Positions 19,865-27,991 of a stretch of DNA of 64,000 nt are shown one piece after another (the first letter of the stretch is position 1; every line of letters starts with the position of its first letter). Below the pieces are notes generated by a model. That model had not been told where the DNA came from, did not search any database, and saw only the letters and a program-made list of their open reading frames with translations. Position numbers and translations under genes: made by a program. This stretch comes from Pseudomonadota bacterium. GTDB taxonomy: Bacteria > Pseudomonadota > Alphaproteobacteria > Rhizobiales > Aestuariivirgaceae. The DNA lies in NCBI GenBank assembly GCA_963205315.1, contig CAUJIO010000016.1, positions 1 through 64,000 on the forward strand, given 5' to 3'.

Positions 19865-20548
19865 TCAGAACCAGCGTTCGCGCACGTAGATGATATCACC
19901 GGGATAGATCTGGGTCGTCACCGGCACCTTGTAGGTCTGCGTTCCCTCGGCGTTCTTGCGCGTGACAAGCACCTTGGCGTGATCGGCACGTGCGCTGTAG
20001 CCGCCTGCGATGGCGATGGCATTCTGGACGGTGATGCCGGGCTGGTATTCGAAGCTTCCCGCCGTGTTGACCTCGCCCATGATATAGAAGGGACGAAGTG
20101 TCGTGACCTGGACCGAGACTTCCGGATTGCGCAGGTAGCCGGCGCGCAGCCGCGAGGTGATCAGCGCTTCGATGTGAGGCGTGGTGCTGCCGCCGACGTT
20201 GAGGCTCTGTACATAGGGCATCGAGATATTGCCCGACCCATCGACCAGATAATCGGCCGTGAGATCCGGCTCGCCGGCCACGCGGATAGTCAGCCGGTCG
20301 CCCGCGCCGACGCGATAGCCGGTGGAATATTCATAGGCTGCGGCCTTGCCCTTGGTACCGTACGGATCGACGGTGCCACGGCTGTTGCGGGTGGGAAGCT
20401 GGGTGACGCTGGCCACGGCAAGCTCGCCTTCCTCGACGTCGCCATTGATCGTGACGCCAGTGCCGCCGGGGGGCGACGAGACGTCCTCCCAGGTTTTCGA
20501 GCAGCCGCCCAATGCGGCAGTGGCGGCGAGAAGGATAATAAGACGCAT
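19865..20548 (-). CDS. Polysaccharide export lipoprotein (Wza/BexD family)
   Basis: A 227-aa outer-membrane lipoprotein. The start at 20548 gives a short lipoprotein signal with LGGC lipobox (C16). The polysaccharide export domain (GYRVGAGDRLTIRVAGEPDL, of which GAGDRL is diagnostic) is followed by an SLBB domain (GEVNTAGSFEYQPGITVQNAI). It would form the outer-membrane channel for the polymer and dock with the Wzz-family protein encoded divergently at 20748. A much longer upstream frame (to 20632) would precede the signal peptide and is unlikely. Confidence 0.93.
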   Translation of the reverse strand: MRLIILLAATAALGGCSKTWEDVSSPPGGTGVTINGDVEEGELAVASVTQLPTRNSRGTVDPYGTKGKAAAYEYSTGYRVGAGDRLTIRVAGEPDLTADYLVDGSGNISMPYVQSLNVGGSTTPHIEALITSRLRAGYLRNPEVSVQVTTLRPFYIMGEVNTAGSFEYQPGITVQNAIAIAGGYSARADHAKVLVTRKNAEGTQTYKVPVTTQIYPGDIIYVRERWF

Positions 20549-20747
20549 ACGCACAGGACAGCTTCCATTTGAATGGCCCCGGCCTCGTGCGCCGGATGAG
20601 CTGAACCGTATTCGCTTATGGTTAGCAATCACTTAAGCGCCTGTGCGGGAATAATGGCAGTCAGCCACAGTATTAAGGGATTGGTTACCATAACAACGTC
20701 ATGGTGCAGTCCATTCCTGTACTTATGAGTCAGCAGATCTCTCCGCC
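20549..20747. promoter_or_regulatory. Divergent control region of the exopolysaccharide genes
   Basis: These 199 bases separate the divergent wza-type and wzz-type genes and must hold both promoters. An imperfect inverted repeat flanks the centre: TTATGGTTA at 20616-20624 and TTACCATAA at 20685-20693, matching in 8 of 9 positions. The region is AT-richer than the flanking genes. I could not fix a clean -35/-10 pair on either strand; the operator role is inference. Confidence 0.45.
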
Positions 20748-22994
20748 ATGACGTCCCGCACCGATCCAACGACAAGTCCCGTCCCGGCGGCGATCAACAT
20801 CATGGATGTGATCAGCGGTGTCGGCCGCCGCAAGATCCTGATTCTTGGAACCACGCTGATTGCGTTTGGGATCGGCATGGGCGCCGTTACGCTGCTGAAA
20901 CCGGTGTACAAGTCGGAAGCTCAGGTCCTGATCCAGAATCTGGAAACGCCCTTCGACCGCATGCAACCGGCCGAGAACCAGCGCGTTGACGCCATCGATG
21001 ACCGCATCGTCGCCAGCCAGATTTCGGTGCTCAAATCCCAGGACCTCGGCCGCCGTGTCATCGCCGCGCTGGGACTTGAGAGCAAGCCAGAGTTCAATTC
21101 GCTGATCGAGGCGCAGGGAGCGATCGGCAAGCTCAAGATCAAGCTGGGCTTTGGCAGCGACCCCTCACGCAAGACGCCGGAGCAGAGAGCGCTCGATCGC
21201 TATCTCGACAAGCTGAATGTGTTCCAGTTGCCGGAGTCGAATGTTGTTGGCGTCGAGTATTCGTCATCCAACCCCGAGACAGCGGCCAGCATCGCCAACA
21301 CGCTGGCTGATACCTATGTGATGTGGACGCGCGAGTCGCAGTCGCAACCGACGCTGCGGGCCCGCGACTGGCTGTCCGCCCAGATCGACGCCTTGCGCAA
21401 GAGGCTGGCTGATTCCGAAGCCGCGGTTGAACGGTTCCGTGCCGAGGCCGGTTTGCTGAAGGGCGCCACGGTGACACTTGGCGAGCAGGAAATCTCCGAA
21501 CTCAATTCGCAGATCACTGTGGCCAAGGGTGCGAGTCTCGAGGCCCGCGCCAAGGCCGATGCCATCCGCAACATTCTTGAATCCCGCGGCAGCGTCGACA
21601 GCGCGACCGACGTTCTGAACTCGGCCACCGTGCAGCGCCTGAAAGAACAGCGCACGGATGCGACCCGCCGCATGTCTGAACTGTCGGTAACCTATCTCGC
21701 GAACCATCCCAAGATGGTGGCCGTGCGCAACGAGATCTCCAACATTGACCGGCAGATCCGCGCCGAGGCCCTCAAGGTCGTCAATAGCCTTGAAGAACAG
21801 GCCCGCGTTGCCGAGTCGCGCGAGGAATCTCTCGTCGCCAGCCTTGAAGCATTGAAGGCGCAGGAAAGCAGCGCCAATCTCGATGACGTCAAGCTGAAGG
21901 CGCTGGAACGCGATGCCAGTGCCGACCGGGCCTTGCTCGAAGCCATGCTGGGCCGCTACGCCGAGGCCAGCGCCAGGCAAGATCTCACATCGCAGCCGGG
22001 CCTCGCTGTCATCATTCAGAGCGCCAGCGTGCCGACCACGCCGTCATTCCCCAAGACGGGGCCCATGGTCACCCTGATCACGATCGCCGGGCTCGCCATG
22101 GGACTTGGCCTCGCGTTTCTGCTTGAACTCATGGCCGCCGCGAGCCGCATGGGGCAGGTGCAGACCGCATTGCCGGCCCGCCATGAACCCGTGTTGCAGC
22201 CGGTCGCTGTTCCACCGCCGGCAGCCCCGCGCATGCCGGAGCCGTTGCCCCCCGTACAGTCTGTTTCACAGCAGCCTCCAGCGCCGCACGTGGTGCCGCC
22301 CCCGGCCGCGCCAACAGTTCAACACTTGGCCGTTTGGCCGCGGGTCATGCCGCAAGCCAACATGCCGGCTCTCATGGAATCTCCGGAGCTGCAATCGGCC
22401 ATTCGCGGCATCGCGAACTGGGTGCTTGATGTGCGGCGCGATCTCGATGTCCGCCTCGTGGGCCTGACCACGTTGGGTGGAGGCAGTGCCGATGCGCCGG
22501 TGGCGGCCATGGCTCTGGCCCGCAACATAGCCATGACCGGCAAGCGCGTGGTCCTCGTCGATCTTGCCCGGCATGCTTCGCTCATCGGTGGCCTGAGCGG
22601 GGTGCCGGTTGGGCCCGGCATCGCCGATCTGGTCAGTGGCGCGGCAGATTTCACCAAGGTCATCGCCCGCGATACAAGATCGCCGGTGCACGTGTTGCGC
22701 TATGGACTTGATCATTCGCCGCGCGCCGCCGCTCTCATCCTGGAGCGAATTGAAAGCGTTCTCTCCGCGCTGGCAAAGACCTATGACGTGGTGCTCGTCA
22801 ACCTCGGTGAAGCGTCCGAAGAGACGCCGATCTATCTGCACAAGTGCCAGGCGGCGCTGCTGCTGGCGCCTGCCGCGCGAGAGGCCGACGTATCTGCTGC
22901 AGTGCAGACTCTTCTCGAAACCGGATTGGCCGCGGCCCGGCACGTGCTGATCGGCCAGCCGGAAAGCCAGCCGATGCAGGCCGCGAATGCTTAA
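20748..22994 (+). CDS. Wzz/GumC-type polysaccharide co-polymerase with degenerate BY-kinase domain
   Basis: A 748-aa inner-membrane protein controlling polymer length and export. Transmembrane segment 1 is at about 29-50 and segment 2 at about 438-460, enclosing a long periplasmic coiled-coil region with a GNVR-type domain. A Pro-rich linker (about 470-530) leads to a cytoplasmic domain shaped like a bacterial tyrosine kinase. In that domain the Walker A region reads TTLGGGSADAP (about 573-583) without the P-loop GK[ST], while the Walker A' remnant VVLVDLARH survives. No tyrosine cluster is seen at the C-terminus. It is therefore probably catalytically inactive. Its stop overlaps the stop of the convergent acyltransferase gene by four bases. 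Confidence 0.88.
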   Translation: MTSRTDPTTSPVPAAINIMDVISGVGRRKILILGTTLIAFGIGMGAVTLLKPVYKSEAQVLIQNLETPFDRMQPAENQRVDAIDDRIVASQISVLKSQDLGRRVIAALGLESKPEFNSLIEAQGAIGKLKIKLGFGSDPSRKTPEQRALDRYLDKLNVFQLPESNVVGVEYSSSNPETAASIANTLADTYVMWTRESQSQPTLRARDWLSAQIDALRKRLADSEAAVERFRAEAGLLKGATVTLGEQEISELNSQITVAKGASLEARAKADAIRNILESRGSVDSATDVLNSATVQRLKEQRTDATRRMSELSVTYLANHPKMVAVRNEISNIDRQIRAEALKVVNSLEEQARVAESREESLVASLEALKAQESSANLDDVKLKALERDASADRALLEAMLGRYAEASARQDLTSQPGLAVIIQSASVPTTPSFPKTGPMVTLITIAGLAMGLGLAFLLELMAAASRMGQVQTALPARHEPVLQPVAVPPPAAPRMPEPLPPVQSVSQQPPAPHVVPPPAAPTVQHLAVWPRVMPQANMPALMESPELQSAIRGIANWVLDVRRDLDVRLVGLTTLGGGSADAPVAAMALARNIAMTGKRVVLVDLARHASLIGGLSGVPVGPGIADLVSGAADFTKVIARDTRSPVHVLRYGLDHSPRAAALILERIESVLSALAKTYDVVLVNLGEASEETPIYLHKCQAALLLAPAAREADVSAAVQTLLETGLAAARHVLIGQPESQPMQAANA

Positions 22995-24145
22995 CTCCGC
23001 GCCCCCCACAGGCTTCGCCGCACGCCCTGCGTAACCGAAAACAGGAGCGGGGACTGCTTGATGGCCCGTTTCGCCGCCATCCGCAGCGCAAACATTCCGG
23101 CCCATGCGATGCCGCGCAGATTGAGCCCGCGCACGGTACAGGACATTTCAATGACATCATCGGTCCAGCCGCGCTTGTAGGCCGAATCTCCGGCAGAGAA
23201 ATCAAAGCCGGTTAGGCCGCGCTTGCAGCAGGCCTCGATCGTCCGGCGCAGCGCCAGATCTCCGGGCGAATATTTGCGCAAGGGCCCGGGGGCCAGCGAC
23301 GAGATCAGCGCCCAGTAGGTATTGCCGTGCAGCCCGCCCAGCATGACGGCGAGCACCTGGCCACCGCAGGAGAACGCGTAGGGCGCCAGAATGGGATCAT
23401 CGGCATCTTGAATCTCGGCCAGCCTGTGGATGAACTGCCGCTCCTGCGGCCCGAAGACACCATGGATGCCGAGTTCGGCAAGCCGTGCCCGCTGGTGATC
23501 GAACATCGTGTCGATCAGCGATATCAGCGATGCCTTGTCCTCGGGCAGCCCGAACCACACTGGTCCCGCTTGTGCCAATCCGTTTTCATGCTTGCGCGAC
23601 GCGCGGCGACGCTCGGCCGACTTGCGGCGGGCATGAAGCGCCTCGAAATCAGGTTCCAGATCAAGATGGAAGGAGGGATTGGCGGACCTCAGGTTTCCCA
23701 GCTTGCGCATCGGGTTGGGGCGTCCCTGAAGGCTGTCCGGCATCTCCGTCAAGGCGATGGCATCAAACCCGCCGATCAGGGACAGCAACCGGTCCCAGTG
23801 GGTGGCGAACCAATCTTCCGCCACGGCCAGAAAAGCGGGGCGGTATAAACCGAGGCCGTAGTTATGATGCGGAGAGCCAAGCCACTCCAGCACCCGGACG
23901 CCCTGACGGCGGCGGATTTGCAGCGGGAGAACAAGCTGGATTTCGGCCGCGGCGTTCGTGACGAACACGATGCGGGGTGAGATCTGGATGCTGCTGCCCA
24001 CGGTTTCGGACCATGCCTGACACCAGGTGGAATTCTGGTAGAGGGTTCCAACCGCTTCCCGCTCGAAGCGGCGCCAGTCTGCCAGGCTTGCGGCGATGGA
24101 TGGCCGGATCTCGATCCGCAACTCGTCTGTCCGAAGTCCATGCAC
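22991..24145 (-). CDS. FemAB-like GNAT acyltransferase (CelD/BcsL family)
   Basis: A protein of about 384 residues resembling the CelD/BcsL (COG5653) acetyltransferases found in exopolysaccharide and cellulose loci. Recognisable parts are the N-terminal TLYQNSTWCQAWSETVG, VLEWLGSPHHNYG, the basic helix RRKSAERRRASRKHEN, and the C-terminal GLTGFDFSAGDSAYKRGW, where the family reads GxxxFDFxxGDExYK. It may acylate the polysaccharide or a lipid-linked precursor. The start is uncertain: I prefer the GTG at 24145, preceded by GAAGGAACC, because TTG alternatives further up (about 24238) run into the divergent deacetylase gene. Confidence 0.78.
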   Translation of the reverse strand: MHGLRTDELRIEIRPSIAASLADWRRFEREAVGTLYQNSTWCQAWSETVGSSIQISPRIVFVTNAAAEIQLVLPLQIRRRQGVRVLEWLGSPHHNYGLGLYRPAFLAVAEDWFATHWDRLLSLIGGFDAIALTEMPDSLQGRPNPMRKLGNLRSANPSFHLDLEPDFEALHARRKSAERRRASRKHENGLAQAGPVWFGLPEDKASLISLIDTMFDHQRARLAELGIHGVFGPQERQFIHRLAEIQDADDPILAPYAFSCGGQVLAVMLGGLHGNTYWALISSLAPGPLRKYSPGDLALRRTIEACCKRGLTGFDFSAGDSAYKRGWTDDVIEMSCTVRGLNLRGIAWAGMFALRMAAKRAIKQSPLLFSVTQGVRRSLWGARS

Positions 24146-24215
24146 CGGTGCAACGGTTCCTTCACGCAAGTCCGGATAGGATTTCGCCGCAACCGCAATC
24201 CGACTGTCTGAACCG

Positions 24216-25265
24216 ATGCCAAGCGCTGCGATATTCAAGAGCGTACTCAATATCCTGTATTGTTCCGGGGCAGCTTTTGTCCTGCGGCCGATATTTTGCG
24301 GGTCCGGTGCAATCTTCATGCTGCACCACGTCGTGCCATGCGGCGGGCGGGCCGGTGGTTTTGCACCCAACGCCGGACTTGAGGTCACTCCCGAATTCCT
24401 GGACCAGGTCATTGCCATGCTGCGGAAGCGGGGTTTCGATCTGGTTAACCTTGATGAGGCGGCAGCCAGAATTCGCACCGGCGGACGGCCATTTGCGGCC
24501 TTTACACTGGACGACGGCTATCGGGACAATCTGGTACATGCCCGCCCGGTGTTCGATCGCCACAACTGTCCGTATACGATCTATGTGGCGCCAGCCATTG
24601 CCGACGGCAAATGTGAGTTGTGGTGGCGGGGGCTTGAGTACGCCATTGCCAGCAATGCGCGGATAAGGGTGGAGATCGACGGCACCACAATCGATCTCGA
24701 TTGCCAGGGCCTCGCCGAAAAATCGGCCGCCTGGCGCCGGCTGTATTGGCCGGTCCGCCGGCTGGAACAGCACGAACAGCGGCGCTGGATCAGGACCTTC
24801 GCGGCACAGCATGGCATCGACATCGACAGGATTTGCCGCGAGGCCGCCATGACCTGGGACGAACTCAGGCAAATCGCCTCGGACCCTCTGTGTGGCATTG
24901 GCGCGCATACCGTCCATCACTATAACATCAAGGCACTTGCCGACGATGAAGCGCTGGGCGAGATGATCCACTCGGCCGACCGTATCGAACAGGAACTCGG
25001 ACGGCGCCCGGCACATTTCGCTTTTCCATATGGAGACGAAACCTCCGCCGGTCCGCGTGACTTCGCGCTTGCGGCGAGGGCCGGTTTCCGCACCGCGGTA
25101 ACGACGCGCAAGGGCATGCTGTTTCCGGCCCATGCCGAGCATCTGACGGCCTTGCCGCGTCTTTCGCTGTCGGGCGACTATCAACATCTGCGCTACGTCA
25201 GGACGCTGATCACCGGCGTGCCCTTCGCGCTGTTCAACCGGTTTCGCGCCGTCAACGTGAACTAG
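24216..25265 (+). CDS. Polysaccharide deacetylase (NodB-fold, CE4)
   Basis: A 349-aa carbohydrate esterase family 4 protein. The metal/catalytic motif 1 appears as AAFTLDDGYRDN (canonical TFDDG), motif 2 as GAHTVHHYN with the HxxxH zinc ligands, and HFAFPYGDE corresponds to motif 3. A hydrophobic N-terminus (about 8-36, then MLHHVV) fits membrane association. In this locus it probably removes acetyl groups from the polymer, possibly opposing the adjacent acyltransferase; that pairing is inference. The ATG at 24216 is the first plausible start. Confidence 0.87.
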   Translation: MPSAAIFKSVLNILYCSGAAFVLRPIFCGSGAIFMLHHVVPCGGRAGGFAPNAGLEVTPEFLDQVIAMLRKRGFDLVNLDEAAARIRTGGRPFAAFTLDDGYRDNLVHARPVFDRHNCPYTIYVAPAIADGKCELWWRGLEYAIASNARIRVEIDGTTIDLDCQGLAEKSAAWRRLYWPVRRLEQHEQRRWIRTFAAQHGIDIDRICREAAMTWDELRQIASDPLCGIGAHTVHHYNIKALADDEALGEMIHSADRIEQELGRRPAHFAFPYGDETSAGPRDFALAARAGFRTAVTTRKGMLFPAHAEHLTALPRLSLSGDYQHLRYVRTLITGVPFALFNRFRAVNVN

Positions 25266-25270
25266 GTGTT

Positions 25271-25480
25271 TCAGCCGGCGTCGGGCTTTGCCATCCAGCG
25301 CACGATCATCATCACCACCGGCAGCCACAGCACCCCGGCCAGGGCATAAAACACCAGTTCCACAACTGTGCCCCGGCCAACCGCGAATTCCCCGCCCACC
25401 GCCATGGCGACGAGCGCGTAGACGATGAGGAACGTCACGGTGGCAACGGTACCGATGGCCTTGCGGGTGCGGATCTTCAT
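25271..25480 (-). CDS. DUF2842 family small membrane protein
   Basis: A 69-aa protein with two hydrophobic helices separated by a short loop: ATVTFLIVYALVAMAVGGE and VVELVFYALAGVLWLPVVMM, ending RWMAKPDAG. The start MKIRTRKAIGT matches DUF2842 proteins, which in Rhizobiales sit next to the heme A synthase gene as here. No function is known; the position suggests a link to cytochrome oxidase biogenesis, which is inference. An ATG three codons earlier is possible. Confidence 0.82.
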   Translation of the reverse strand: MKIRTRKAIGTVATVTFLIVYALVAMAVGGEFAVGRGTVVELVFYALAGVLWLPVVMMIVRWMAKPDAG

Positions 25481-25577
25481 GGCGCACACCTAGATGGCGT
25501 AGAGGCCGGCTGCAAGCGTTCTGCACTGCGGCGCTTCATCACTTGAAGGGAAGTGAGCAGGGTCGTATCTCGCCGCC

Positions 25578-26594
25578 ATGACACCCCTCACGCCCCGCCA
25601 GACCTCAAGCCTGCCCTATATCAGGGGCTGGCTGTATTTCGTCGCATTTCTGGTGTTTTGCATGGTCATTGTCGGAGGCGCCACGCGGTTGACCGACAGC
25701 GGCCTGTCGATCACCGAGTGGCAGCCCTTGCTTGGCGCCATTCCGCCCTTCACGCAAGCCGACTGGCTGGCGGCATTCGAGAAATACCGCCAGATCCCTG
25801 AGTATCAGGTCGTCAACAACGGGATGAGCCTTGATGAATTCAAGTTCATCTACTGGTGGGAGTGGTCGCACCGTTTCCTCGGCCGCTTCATCGGCCTGGC
25901 TGTCTTCTTGCCGTTGGCCTACTTCGCCGCCACCGGCAGCATGAACATGAAGACCTTCCTGCGCTGTTGCCTTCTTTTCGTGCTCGGCGGACTGCAAGGT
26001 GCGCTCGGTTGGTACATGGTGGCCTCAGGCCTCGTCGACCGGGTCGATGTGAGCCAATACCGCCTCTCGGCGCATCTCACTGTTGCGACCGTGATCTTTG
26101 GCGTCACGCTATGGATTGCCTATGGACTGGATCGCCAACGCCGCCGGCCGGAAGAGGGCCGCGACTGGATGGCGATGCTGATCGTCGGCCTCGTCGTGAT
26201 ACAGGTGGCCGCGGGTGGCTTCGTTGCCGGTCTTGATGCCGGCATGGGCTATAATACCTGGCCGCTGATGGATGGCCAGGTGGTCCCCAAGGGCCTGTTC
26301 ACCGCCGAGCCATGGTGGCGCAATCTCTTCGAAAACGCCATGACGGTACAATTCAATCACCGCCTGCTGGCCTATGTCCTGGCTGTGCTCATCGCTGGTT
26401 ATGCGTATGTCGTCCAGCAGCGGGCTGCATCGCTGATGTTTGCCGCCGTCATATTGCAGGTGGCACTCGGCATCTGGACTCTGCTGTGGCAGGTGCCGCT
26501 GTGGCTGGGCCTCGCGCATCAGGGCGGCGCGATGATTGTCCTCGCGGCGGCGCTGTGGAATCTGAGTTCCGCGCTCACCGTCAGATGGGCTTGA
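25578..26594 (+). CDS. ctaA: Heme A synthase (COX15/CtaA)
   Basis: A 338-aa membrane enzyme that oxidises the C8 methyl of heme O to make heme A for aa3-type cytochrome oxidase. It has eight hydrophobic segments and the conserved histidines in WWEWSHRFLGRFIGL, LSAHLTVATVIF, QFNHRLLAYVLA and LGLAHQGGAMIVL. The early GGATRLTDSGLSITEW is diagnostic of the alphaproteobacterial/mitochondrial COX15 type. It is divergent from DUF2842 and is followed by a GC-rich hairpin. Confidence 0.96.
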   Translation: MTPLTPRQTSSLPYIRGWLYFVAFLVFCMVIVGGATRLTDSGLSITEWQPLLGAIPPFTQADWLAAFEKYRQIPEYQVVNNGMSLDEFKFIYWWEWSHRFLGRFIGLAVFLPLAYFAATGSMNMKTFLRCCLLFVLGGLQGALGWYMVASGLVDRVDVSQYRLSAHLTVATVIFGVTLWIAYGLDRQRRRPEEGRDWMAMLIVGLVVIQVAAGGFVAGLDAGMGYNTWPLMDGQVVPKGLFTAEPWWRNLFENAMTVQFNHRLLAYVLAVLIAGYAYVVQQRAASLMFAAVILQVALGIWTLLWQVPLWLGLAHQGGAMIVLAAALWNLSSALTVRWA

Positions 26595-26602
26595 ATCAAA
26601 AT

Positions 26603-26622
26603 GGCCGGGCGGTGGCCCGGCC
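26603..26622. terminator. Hairpin between convergent ctaA and metY
   Basis: A perfect 8-bp stem GGCCGGGC/GCCCGGCC with loop GGTG lies 8 bases after the ctaA stop and 22 bases from the metY stop. Neither side has a run of T, so if it terminates transcription it may depend on Rho or act weakly in both directions. Confidence 0.55.
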
Positions 26623-26644
26623 AAGTGTTGCGTGCTGCTGACTC

Positions 26645-27922
26645 TTACGAGATCGCCTGATCAATATCGGCGATGATGTCTTCCACATCCTCGAGGCCGA
26701 TCGACAGGCGCACCACGTCCGGCGTCGCGCCCGCAAGCTTCAGCTGGTCGGCATTGAGCTGGCTGTGTGTGGTCGAGGCCGGATGAATGATCAACGACCG
26801 CGTGTCGCCGATGTTGGCCAGATGCGACAGCAGTTTGACGGATGACACCGCTTTGACGCCAGCTTCGTAGCCGCCCTTGAGGCCGAAGGTGAACACCGCT
26901 CCTGCGCCCTTCGGGCAATATTTCTTGTGCAGCGCATAGTGCTTGTCGTCGGGCAGGCCGGCGTAATTCACCCACGAGACATTGGGATGCTTCTTCAGCC
27001 ATTGCGCCACTTTCAGCGCATTGTCGCAATGACGCTGCATGCGCAGGCCGAGTGTCTCCATGCCGGTGAGGATTAGGAAGGCATTCATCGGTGCAATGGA
27101 AGGGCCGAGATCGCGCAGGCCCAGCACCCGGCAGGCGATGGCAAAGGCAATCGACCCAAAGGTCTCATGCAGTTTGAGGCCATGATAGGACCCGTTCGGC
27201 TCTGACAGCAGCGGATAGCGGCCAGACTTCGACCAGTCGAAATTGCCCGCATCGACGATGACGCCGCCCATGGAATTGCCATGGCCACCCATGAACTTGG
27301 TGAGCGAGTGGAGAACGATGTTGGCGCCATGCTCGATCGGCCTGCACAGATAAGGTGTGGCCAGCGTATTGTCGACGATGAGCGGCACGCCGGCAGCCTT
27401 GGCAATCTTCGCCACGGCGGCGATGTCCGTGATGATTCCCCCGGGATTGGCAACCGATTCGATGAAGATCGCCTTGGTCTTCGGGCTGAGGGCCTTTTCA
27501 ATCGAACCGACATCCTCGGCATCGGCCCAGACGACATGCCAACCGAACGACTTGAAGGAATGCGAAAACTGGTTGATCGAGCCGCCGTAGAGCTGGCGAA
27601 CGGCAATGAACTCATCGCCGGGCTGCATCATGGTGTGGAACGTGAGAAGCTGCGCCGCATGGCCTGAGGCGACTGCCAGGGCCGCCGTGCCGCCTTCCAG
27701 TGCCGCGGCTTTAGCCTCAAGCACCGACTGCGTCGGATTCATGATGCGAGTATAGATGTTGCCGAAGGCCCTGAGCGCGAAGAGATCGGCGGCGTGCTTG
27801 ACGTCCTGGAACACATAGGCCGTGGTTTGGTAGATCGGCGTGATGCGGGCTCCCGTCGCCGGGTCGGGGGCAGAGCCGGCGTGCAGCGCCAGCGTGTCAA
27901 ATCCGGGTGTTCTGTCGGCCAT
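26645..27922 (-). CDS. metY: O-acetylhomoserine aminocarboxypropyltransferase (sulfhydrylase)
   Basis: A 425-aa PLP enzyme of the Cys/Met metabolism family that makes homocysteine from O-acetylhomoserine and sulfide. It begins GFDTLALHAGSAPDPATGAR, has NIYTRIMNPTQSVLE and ASGHAAQL, and the PLP lysine in VLHSLTKFMGGHG. The length of about 425 residues and the FGLKGG segment match MetY rather than the shorter MetB/MetZ. The start is preceded by GGGAGA. The control region is unusual: an intrinsic-terminator hairpin ends 12 bases before the ATG. Confidence 0.95.
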   Translation of the reverse strand: MADRTPGFDTLALHAGSAPDPATGARITPIYQTTAYVFQDVKHAADLFALRAFGNIYTRIMNPTQSVLEAKAAALEGGTAALAVASGHAAQLLTFHTMMQPGDEFIAVRQLYGGSINQFSHSFKSFGWHVVWADAEDVGSIEKALSPKTKAIFIESVANPGGIITDIAAVAKIAKAAGVPLIVDNTLATPYLCRPIEHGANIVLHSLTKFMGGHGNSMGGVIVDAGNFDWSKSGRYPLLSEPNGSYHGLKLHETFGSIAFAIACRVLGLRDLGPSIAPMNAFLILTGMETLGLRMQRHCDNALKVAQWLKKHPNVSWVNYAGLPDDKHYALHKKYCPKGAGAVFTFGLKGGYEAGVKAVSSVKLLSHLANIGDTRSLIIHPASTTHSQLNADQLKLAGATPDVVRLSIGLEDVEDIIADIDQAIS

Positions 27923-27933
27923 TCTGTTCTCCC

Positions 27934-27970
27934 AATAAAAATGCGGAGCGGGACCATAGCCCGCTCCGCA
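27934..27970 (-). terminator. Intrinsic terminator of cytochrome b561 gene, abutting metY
   Basis: On the minus strand TGCGGAGCGGG pairs perfectly over 11 bp with CCCGCTCCGCA, loop CTATGGT, followed by TTTTTATT. It starts 22 bases after the cytochrome b561 stop, and its T-tract ends 12 bases before the metY start codon. Confidence 0.88.
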
Positions 27971-27981
27971 GCAAACGACAA
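27953..27981 (-). promoter_or_regulatory. Putative metY promoter overlapping the terminator hairpin
   Basis: Read on the minus strand, TTGTCG (27981-27976) is followed after exactly 17 bases by TATGGT (27958-27953). This resembles a sigma-70 promoter. The -10 lies in the loop of the terminator hairpin, so a transcript starting about 7 bases later would contain only the 3' arm and could not form the hairpin. This would reconcile terminator and expression; it is inference from motif spacing. Confidence 0.5.
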
Positions 27982-27991
27982 TTGAGTGATT

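Noticed and set aside
27923-27991. SAM-II-type riboswitch before metY
   Set aside because: SAM riboswitches precede methionine genes in alphaproteobacteria, but the 69-base gap contains only the terminator hairpin and no pseudoknot-like conserved core.
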